7,651 bases of DNA from Thiomonas sp. X19 (lineage in GTDB: Bacteria; Pseudomonadota; Gammaproteobacteria; Burkholderiales; Burkholderiaceae_C): assembly GCF_900089495.1 (NCBI RefSeq), contig NZ_LT605203.1, positions 2,349,421-2,357,071 of the forward strand, read 5' to 3'. The notes beneath the pieces are model-generated. The model had not been told where the DNA came from. It did no database searches and saw only the letters and a list, made by a program, of their open reading frames with translations. A program made the position numbers and the translations under genes. Of the stretch, positions 1 through 4,715 are shown one piece after another (the first letter of the stretch is position 1; each line of letters starts with the position of its first letter).

Positions 1-40
1 GAGAACCGCCAAGACCACGAATCAATGGCTTGGCGTTCTC
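1..40. repeat. Imperfect inverted repeat at left edge
   Basis: Bases 1-13 (GAGAACCGCCAAG) pair with 29-40 (CTTGGCGTTCTC). The 12 base pairs are broken by one bulged C, around a 15-nt loop. No T-tract follows on the plus strand. It could be the terminator stem of a gene ending just left of the window, or an operator for the IHF-like gene that starts at 124. The arm touches the window edge, so it may be longer than seen here. Confidence 0.35.
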
Positions 41-123
41 GGTTCCCTTGCTCGATTGATGGTGTACGCCCGGTGTCATGCCAGGTGAGTGTCGAGAAAA
101 TCCCGCCCCCTTCCACTCCAACC

Positions 124-453
124 ATGCTCCGCTCCGAACTGATCGACCGCCTTGCCGAGCGCCACCCTCACCTCGCACGCAAGGATGCCGAGCAAAGCGT
201 CGAGGTCATTCTGGACGCCATCATGCAGGCCGTGGCCGAGGGCAAGCGCGTGGAGATTCGCAACTTCGGAGCCTTCAGCGCCTCCGAACGCCGGGCGCGC
301 ATGGTGCGCAACCCGCGATCCGGCGAAACGTTCATGGCGCCGGCCATGCGGTCGCCAAGGTTCAGGGCCGGCAAGCCGCTCCAGGCGCTGGACCCAATGC
401 AAGCTGGACAAGCGATTGCCCTGGCCTCCATCGATTCACTGCCGCAACAATAA
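124..453 (+). CDS. ihfB: IHF beta-subunit-like DNA-bending protein (HU/IHF family)
   Basis: This 109-aa protein aligns without gaps to the IHF beta family over about 86 residues. The N-terminus MLRSELIDRLA matches the family start. The core VEIRNFGAFS at residues 43-52 keeps Glu44 and Arg46, known DNA-contacting positions in E. coli IHF beta. The arm tip has RNPRSGE (62-68), with the intercalating proline at 64, and the family's FRAGKPL pattern follows at 80-86. IHF-type proteins bend DNA by about 160 degrees in recombination, replication, transcription and at transfer origins. ATG 124 is chosen because it gives the canonical N-terminus. An in-frame ATG at 25 would add 33 residues with no family resemblance. 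No good Shine-Dalgarno precedes 124. The C-terminus is about 15 residues longer than the usual 94-aa protein. The gene converges on trbI and may be an element-encoded IHF paralogue rather than the host's own ihfB. Confidence 0.88.
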   Translation: MLRSELIDRLAERHPHLARKDAEQSVEVILDAIMQAVAEGKRVEIRNFGAFSASERRARMVRNPRSGETFMAPAMRSPRFRAGKPLQALDPMQAGQAIALASIDSLPQQ

Positions 454-495
454 CGAAGACGGGGCTGGTCGTTGCGATCCAGACGCCCGTCTTCG
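454..495. terminator. Putative bidirectional terminator hairpin between convergent genes
   Basis: A perfect 10-bp inverted repeat joins CGAAGACGGG (454-463) to CCCGTCTTCG (486-495). The interior also pairs: CTGG (465-468) with CCAG (479-482), and TCG (469-471) with CGA (475-477). The result is one long interrupted stem. It starts directly after the TAA of the IHF-like gene and lies about 50 bp past the end of trbI, so it could stop both transcripts. On the minus strand the stem is followed by TTATTGTTG, which is moderately T-rich. On the plus strand there is no T-tract, so intrinsic termination is better supported for the trb operon. Confidence 0.6.
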
Positions 496-544
496 TCCAC
501 CCACAGCCCTTGCATCCGTCGTTGCGGAGGCACAGTCTCGCCTC

Positions 545-2008
545 TCAATTCCCTGGATACGGCGGCAGGATCATTGTCCGGTTCACCAGCACGTTGAACG
601 TCATGCCCGGGCGGATGTTCAGGGTGGGTTGCAGGTTCAGGTTCTTGTTCAGCAGGTTCGTGCCGACGCTATCGAGTTGCTGCGACAAGCTTCCTGCCGC
701 CTGCGCGCTGGCGCTCGGCGTGTTGAAGGCGCCAGCATTCTGCGGCTGGCTCAACTGCGCACCGACACCCAGCAGGCTCATCAGGATGGCGCTGCCAAAG
801 ATGCGCGTGAAGTGGTTGTTCACCTCGTCGCCAAGGCCGCTCTCGCCCTGCCCGTCCGCGCCGACCATGCCTTTCAGGTCGATCATCGATCCGTTGGGGA
901 AGATCAGCCGGTTCCAGGCCACCAGCACGCGGCTCTGACCGTAGGCCACGGAGCTGCTGTAGGCGCCGATGACCTGGGTGCCTTGGGGAATGAGCACGAT
1001 GCCGGGGTTCAGGCTGTCATCGACCGTCTGCCGCACCATGCCGGTGATCGTGCCGGGCAGGTCGCTGTCGATGCCGGTTTGCAGCACGGCCGGGATGACC
1101 GAGCCGGCGAACAGTTCGTGGTTCGAGGCTTTGGGCTGCACGACCGCAGCCAGATAGCCGTTGCCGTCCTGGTGCTGCTGGACATCGAGGAAGCCCTGGT
1201 TGCCGGATCGCTGGCTTGCGCCTGGTGCGCCGGGGAGTCCACCCATGCCGCCCAGAGACGCCAACAGCTTGCGCACATTGGGGTCGTTCGCGGCCCGGGG
1301 GTTCTGCGCCAAGGTCTCGGTGAGTTTCTTCTGCAAGGCCAGGATTCCGGTCGGGCTGGCTTGCTGCGCGAACGGGCCGCCGCCCTGCGAGGACTGCATG
1401 GATCCCGCGCTGGTCTTCGCCAGGTTGGCGCTCTGCGAGGCCAGCACCAGGCCCTCAAGCCGTTTGTAGTGGTTGTCCACCAGCCACTGGCGGTATTTCT
1501 CGGCAGGCGTCGGGCCTGGGGTCTGTCCAGCCTGCAGCGCCACGCCCTGTGTCAACTCAGCATCGGCGCCGCTCGCGCCACGGGGCGCCAACGATGCCGA
1601 TGTGCCGCCGACAACGGACGGAATAGAGCCCCCCTCGCCAGCATTCGCCGCCGTCGCCCGCACCTTGAAGGCACGCTGCTGCGCCGACGTTGGCGCCGGG
1701 GCCTGCGTCATGCCCACCTGATCCGTGCTGCTGGCTGGCGCTCCTGCTGGAGCGGCAGCCTTGTTGCCCGACGTGGCGATGCCGACCAGGATCAAGACCG
1801 ACAAGGCACTCAGTCCACCGAAGATCAGCGTCTTGCTTTTCTTCGACAGGCGTTTGCCCTGCTTCGGGTCGGCCTTGAGCTTCATGCCCTTGGCGTTCTT
1901 GCCCGCCTTGGCGACCTTGCCGGGGCCGATGACATCGGCAATGGGTGGCAAGGCTTGCGGCAAGGCTGCACCCTCGATGGCGCCTACGGGTTGGATTGCT
2001 TCACTCAT
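545..2008 (-). CDS. trbI: TrbI/VirB10-like conjugal transfer channel protein
   Basis: This 487-aa protein is the VirB10 homologue of P-type conjugation systems. VirB10 proteins span both membranes, sense ATPase activity and form the outer-membrane pore. A lysine-rich cytoplasmic N-terminus (about 1-59) leads to one membrane segment at about 60-78. Next comes a long Ala/Gly/Pro/Gln-rich periplasmic linker (about 83-285) containing the TrbI-type KYRQWLVDNHY stretch (171-181). The VirB10 beta-barrel domain (about 298-485) includes VIPAVLQTGIDSDLPG (304-319), IPQGTQVIGAY (340-350) and a hydrophobic stretch at 403-418 placed like the outer-membrane antenna helices. The end, FNVLVNRTMILPPY, is typical. 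ATG 2008 is preceded by AGGGGC at Shine-Dalgarno spacing. The gene is last in the operon, 34 bp after trbG; no trbH lies between them, unlike in RP4. It appears intact. Confidence 0.93.
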   Translation of the reverse strand: MSEAIQPVGAIEGAALPQALPPIADVIGPGKVAKAGKNAKGMKLKADPKQGKRLSKKSKTLIFGGLSALSVLILVGIATSGNKAAAPAGAPASSTDQVGMTQAPAPTSAQQRAFKVRATAANAGEGGSIPSVVGGTSASLAPRGASGADAELTQGVALQAGQTPGPTPAEKYRQWLVDNHYKRLEGLVLASQSANLAKTSAGSMQSSQGGGPFAQQASPTGILALQKKLTETLAQNPRAANDPNVRKLLASLGGMGGLPGAPGASQRSGNQGFLDVQQHQDGNGYLAAVVQPKASNHELFAGSVIPAVLQTGIDSDLPGTITGMVRQTVDDSLNPGIVLIPQGTQVIGAYSSSVAYGQSRVLVAWNRLIFPNGSMIDLKGMVGADGQGESGLGDEVNNHFTRIFGSAILMSLLGVGAQLSQPQNAGAFNTPSASAQAAGSLSQQLDSVGTNLLNKNLNLQPTLNIRPGMTFNVLVNRTMILPPYPGN

Positions 2009-2042
2009 GTCTATGCCCCTGTGTTGACTTGGGTTTGCTGAA

Positions 2043-3032
2043 TCAACGTGCCCAGAATCCGGCGTTCACCTGCTCGTGATGGCAGGTGACGGCGCGGGAG
2101 TTCTTGCCCACGCCCAGCACCAGCTTGAACCGGGTCGGCAGTCCATCGATGACGTAATAGCCATGCACCAGGCGGCTGTTCAGGAGTTCGGTGCTGCCGC
2201 CCGTGGTGTTGAACACGGCAGGTGCGTCGGTGTATTTCATCGTGCTGGGCATCTGCAGATAGGTGTGGCCGCCACCGGCGAACACGCGCGTCGGCATCAG
2301 ATCCGCGTTGTCCAGATCGGCATGGTTGTCGTCGGCTTTGCAGCGGAAGTTGAAATCCAACTTGGCCGGGTCGATGTCACCGAGAGGCGCGACCACGGCT
2401 TGTTGGTGTGCTTCGACCTTGGCCTGCTCGGCTGCGCGCTCTTGCGCGGCTTGCTGCTGAAGATTGATGACCAGCGCCTGCGGGTCATAGAACCCAATCA
2501 GCGGCACATAGTTGTGCGCATCACTCACCAGGGTCATGTAATACACCCGGCCAGCGTCGGTGGTGACCACCAGGTTGGTGACCAACCCGGCCTGGGTGGG
2601 TTTGACGATCACCACGGGGCGGTTGCCGGCGTCGGTCGGCTGCACCAGCCAGCGCACCGAGTCGCCGATGCTCAGGCTGGTGATGTGCTCCCCGGCCAGC
2701 AGGTTGATGACACAGACATGCAGCGGCGCGCAGGTGATCGTCGGGTGGCTTTGGCCGTAGGCGTACATGACGGAGCCGTTGGTGCCGATGATGTCGTTTG
2801 CAACACCGGTTTGCAGCCATTGCTGCGCGGCGGCGTCGGTGGCGCGGTCAGACAGGGGCACAGGTGGGGTTTGATCAATCAGTTCGTGGCTGGTGCGACC
2901 GTTGTCAGGTGTGCCGACCGCCGGTGTGCTGGCGGTGCGCCGGACAGGCACAAAGCCAATCACGGGTTGGTCAGCAGCGAAGGCTGATGTGAAGAGCGCA
3001 AAAAGAGAGGCGGCAACGAGAGTGCGTTTCAT
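2043..3032 (-). CDS. trbG: TrbG/VirB9-like conjugal transfer outer-membrane core protein
   Basis: This 329-aa secreted protein belongs to the TrbG/VirB9/CagX family, which forms the outer-membrane core complex with TrbI/VirB10. A Sec signal peptide (MKRTLVAASLFALFTSAFA) with likely cleavage near residues 19-20 shows periplasmic export. It has no lipobox cysteine. The N-terminal VirB9 domain (about 85-190) contains CAPLHVC (101-107), the two-cysteine motif usual in TrbG, followed by LLAGEHITSLSIGDSVRW (111-128). A glutamine/alanine-rich linker (about 190-217) leads to the C-terminal domain (about 225-325), with FNFRCKAD, a YLQMP strand and the NSRLVHGYYVIDG segment. ATG 3032 follows GGAGAA at good spacing. 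The gene lies 30 bp downstream of trbF and 34 bp upstream of trbI. It appears intact and near usual family length. Confidence 0.92.
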   Translation of the reverse strand: MKRTLVAASLFALFTSAFAADQPVIGFVPVRRTASTPAVGTPDNGRTSHELIDQTPPVPLSDRATDAAAQQWLQTGVANDIIGTNGSVMYAYGQSHPTITCAPLHVCVINLLAGEHITSLSIGDSVRWLVQPTDAGNRPVVIVKPTQAGLVTNLVVTTDAGRVYYMTLVSDAHNYVPLIGFYDPQALVINLQQQAAQERAAEQAKVEAHQQAVVAPLGDIDPAKLDFNFRCKADDNHADLDNADLMPTRVFAGGGHTYLQMPSTMKYTDAPAVFNTTGGSTELLNSRLVHGYYVIDGLPTRFKLVLGVGKNSRAVTCHHEQVNAGFWAR

Positions 3033-3062
3033 GGGGGTTCTCCAGAATGGGGGTTTGTGGAA

Positions 3063-3707
3063 TCAGGACACGCTCTGCGTCCAGTTGAGCGACTGAATGA
3101 AGATGCCCAGCGGGTTGTCGAGCATCACTTGCGGCTTGTCAGCCAGCCTGGCGTCCACGCCGACGGTGATCTGCGCTTTCCAGTGGGTGGTCGTGCTGTT
3201 CTGTCCAGGAGTGGCCTTGGTCTCGGTCCAGTTCACCTGATAGGTGTTGGCCCCGGTCGGCAGCACGCTGTTGACCTGGGGGTTGACGGTGTCGGCGGCG
3301 CCGAACGGACTGTGAGCCTTGAACCAGTCGTTCAGGGTGTTGGCAGCATTGCTGGACAACATGGCGTAGCTGCGATTCAGCAGGGTCTGCTGCGCGCTCT
3401 GGTCGGGCAGCACCATGCGGGTGTTGACGATCCAGTTGGCGAGCTGCGCCTCGATGATGCGTTGGGTGACACCGGAGCCGTCGCTGGGGGTCGCCACCGC
3501 GATGGGGCTGCCCATCCTGTCGATGGCGACGACGAAGGGCTTGATCTTGCTTTGGGCACCGATGTAGGCAACACCCACGACGGCCACAGCGGCCACGGAC
3601 AGCGCGGCGATGGCGGCGATGCGCCAGCTTCGCGCCCGGGAGATTTGATCGCCGTAGCGTTCATCCCACTCGCGGCGGGCATTCAGGTAAGGGTTGGCTT
3701 GGGCCAT
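3063..3707 (-). CDS. trbF: TrbF/VirB8-like conjugal transfer inner-membrane assembly protein
   Basis: This 214-aa bitopic inner-membrane protein is the VirB8 homologue of P-type systems, which nucleates assembly of the transfer channel. The N-terminus NPYLNARREWDERYGD (5-20) is a hallmark of TrbF. One membrane helix spans about 29-50. The periplasmic NTF2-like domain (about 55-212) includes KPFVVAIDRMG and ends with DNPLGIFIQSLNW (197-209), which holds the conserved NPxG motif of VirB8 (Asn198, Pro199, Gly201). ATG 3707 has a strong CAGGAG Shine-Dalgarno about 7 bp upstream. The start lies inside the 3' end of the preceding small gene (25-bp overlap), suggesting translational coupling. trbG follows after 30 bp. 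Confidence 0.93.
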   Translation of the reverse strand: MAQANPYLNARREWDERYGDQISRARSWRIAAIAALSVAAVAVVGVAYIGAQSKIKPFVVAIDRMGSPIAVATPSDGSGVTQRIIEAQLANWIVNTRMVLPDQSAQQTLLNRSYAMLSSNAANTLNDWFKAHSPFGAADTVNPQVNSVLPTGANTYQVNWTETKATPGQNSTTTHWKAQITVGVDARLADKPQVMLDNPLGIFIQSLNWTQSVS

Positions 3708-4120
3708 GGTGGTGCTCCTGGGGGATTGAGAGTTGCTGAGGGCTTATGGCAAGGGGGCGCAAAGCGTGAACACATGGGTTCAGCGACGGATGCGGCGGCT
3801 CCAGGCGTTTTGAAGGTCGATGCCGATGTGCCAACCCAACCCAGGCCGCTGCGGTCACGGGGCGGGTTGGCGGCGGGTGCTGCGGCGACGGGCGCGCCAA
3901 TGAACTGCAGCAGGTGGCCGCCGGAGTCACCGCCGAAGTTGGTTTCCTCGATCGAGAAAAATCCACGCCTGCGCATCCGCCCCAGTTTTTCGAGATACCG
4001 GGCGCGCTTATCGGGGCCAACGGCGCCATCCGCACGCATGGCGCGGTCCACGATGGCGCTGGACTGTGCGATCTTGAGTTGTTTGCCGGCATCGACCAGG
4101 CTGGATTCAAGTGGTGTCAT
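3683..4120 (-). CDS. Hypothetical protein upstream of trbF
   Basis: I do not recognise this gene. From ATG 4120 it encodes about 145 aa; an ATG at 4189 would add 23 residues but overlap the preceding gene by 61 bp. Residues 1-75 look like a soluble, mostly helical, basic domain: MTPLESSLVDAGKQLK, then DKRARYLEKLGRMRRRGFF (38-56) and an SIEETNFGG stretch. From about residue 80 the sequence turns rich in proline and alanine, and its end overlaps the trbF start by 25 bp. That tail may be disordered, or it may mark an old frameshift or a false reading-frame extension. The upstream 83-aa gene ends only 8 bp before ATG 4120, so translational coupling is likely; the Shine-Dalgarno itself is poor. 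The position suggests a transfer-operon accessory or regulator, but no function is supported. Confidence 0.6.
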   Translation of the reverse strand: MTPLESSLVDAGKQLKIAQSSAIVDRAMRADGAVGPDKRARYLEKLGRMRRRGFFSIEETNFGGDSGGHLLQFIGAPVAAAPAANPPRDRSGLGWVGTSASTFKTPGAAASVAEPMCSRFAPPCHKPSATLNPPGAPPWPKPTLT

Positions 4121-4128
4121 GGCCGCGC

Positions 4129-4380
4129 TCACTGGATGTAAAGGTTGAACTGTGGGTCGCGCAGGATGACGGCGACGGACGGCTTCCACAGGATCTGGTA
4201 GCCAGAATGGCGGCCGTTGGTGTAGGGGTAGGCCTCGCCGTGCCGCATGCCAGCTTCGGTGAGTTCCCAGTCGCCACGGGCATTGCGCTGTTGCAGCCCT
4301 AGGCGCTCCAGCAGGCGGTTGGTGGTCACGGCAGGTTCATGAATCAGCGCGCCCAGGCCGGTCGAGTTCAGCGTCGCCAT
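4129..4380 (-). CDS. Small protein resembling antirepressor C-terminal (KilAC/ANT-like) domain
   Basis: This 83-aa protein resembles the C-terminal winged-helix-like domain of phage antirepressors. TTNRLLERLGLQ (19-30) is followed by the strand-turn pattern DWELTEAGMRHGEAYPY (37-53), then GRHSGYQILWKPSVAVIL (56-73). This matches the layout in which a 'Lxx-LGLQ ... W-LT-G--Y' unit precedes a short basic region and an 'xxI-W---V' strand. The N-terminal Bro/Rha/KilA-type part of a full antirepressor is missing, so it is a stand-alone domain. It is first in the leftward operon, with the next start 8 bp after its stop. No in-frame ATG, GTG or TTG start lies between 4380 and the upstream stop at 4447-4449, which fixes the start; the Shine-Dalgarno is weak. 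A role in regulating transfer genes or binding DNA is inferred only. The family assignment comes from pattern memory and was not searched. Confidence 0.65.
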   Translation of the reverse strand: MATLNSTGLGALIHEPAVTTNRLLERLGLQQRNARGDWELTEAGMRHGEAYPYTNGRHSGYQILWKPSVAVILRDPQFNLYIQ

Positions 4381-4430
4381 GGGTTCGGAGTTCCGGGGCA
4401 GCGCCGCGCGGAAGCCATCGAGGTGCTGGC

Positions 4431-4503
4431 GACCGGTATGTCTCAGTCAGTGCCTTGACCGATGTCTGGACGGACGATGCAACTGTACGGGGAAGTACCG
4501 GTC
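4431..4503. repeat. Pair of inverted GACCGGTA sites
   Basis: GACCGGTA at 4431-4438 and its exact reverse complement TACCGGTC at 4496-4503 lie 57 bp apart. Each contains the 6-bp palindrome ACCGGT. Paired palindromic sites in a divergent promoter region could be regulator-binding sites, possibly for the winged-helix-like protein encoded next to them. Chance occurrence in GC-rich DNA is quite possible. Confidence 0.25.
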
Positions 4504-4611
4504 ACCACGCGAGGCAAGACCAAGGCCGGGCGCGCGTGCGAGACACTCGATCCGAGGCTCGTGGCTCGCATACCCCCCGTACACCTGATCAGCCTTGACC
4601 CGGCATGTATC

Positions 4612-4626
4612 CGCATGGTGCATGCG
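4612..4626. repeat. Short inverted repeat CGCATG-GTG-CATGCG
   Basis: Two perfect 6-bp arms (4612-4617 and 4621-4626) around a 3-bp spacer lie about 90 bp upstream of the AAA+ start codon. The size and placement fit an operator for a small dimeric repressor. A chance palindrome is equally plausible. Confidence 0.25.
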
Positions 4627-4715
4627 CGGAACAAGGACCTAACTGACGACATCGACTCGCGACATATCCTGTCGCACCAGCCTCGCACAATGTTCTCACA
4701 CCACCGGAGAACAGC

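Larger units (their letters stand above)
4381..4715. promoter_or_regulatory. Divergent intergenic region, probable promoters of both operons
   Basis: These 335 bp separate two divergent operons and should hold both promoters. Open frames crossing it have no family resemblance and overlap the flanking genes on the wrong strand. No clear sigma70 promoter was found: two TTGACC hexamers (4455-4460 and 4595-4600) lack a convincing -10 at 16-18 bp. Short inverted repeats (4431-4503 and 4612-4626) are the only candidate operator structures. A good Shine-Dalgarno, GGAG at 4706-4709, belongs to the rightward AAA+ gene. Confidence 0.5.

Noticed and set aside
25..123. In-frame N-terminal extension of the IHF-like gene from ATG 25
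   Set aside because: The 33 extra residues have no family similarity, while ATG 124 gives the canonical IHF N-terminus.
152..2041. 629-aa plus-strand frame across the IHF-like gene and trbI
   Set aside because: It overlaps two genes with clear family matches, has biased low-quality composition (Arg/Ala/His/Gln-rich) and no recognisable domain. Typical antisense shadow in GC-rich DNA.
3057..4148. 363-aa plus-strand frame opposite trbF and the upstream small gene
   Set aside because: Antisense to TrbF, whose N- and C-terminal motifs are unmistakable; no domain of its own.
4452..4600. Direct repeat GCCTTGACC at 4452-4460 and 4592-4600
   Set aside because: A 9-bp match in a 335-bp region is expected fairly often by chance, and neither copy has a matching -10 element at normal spacing.
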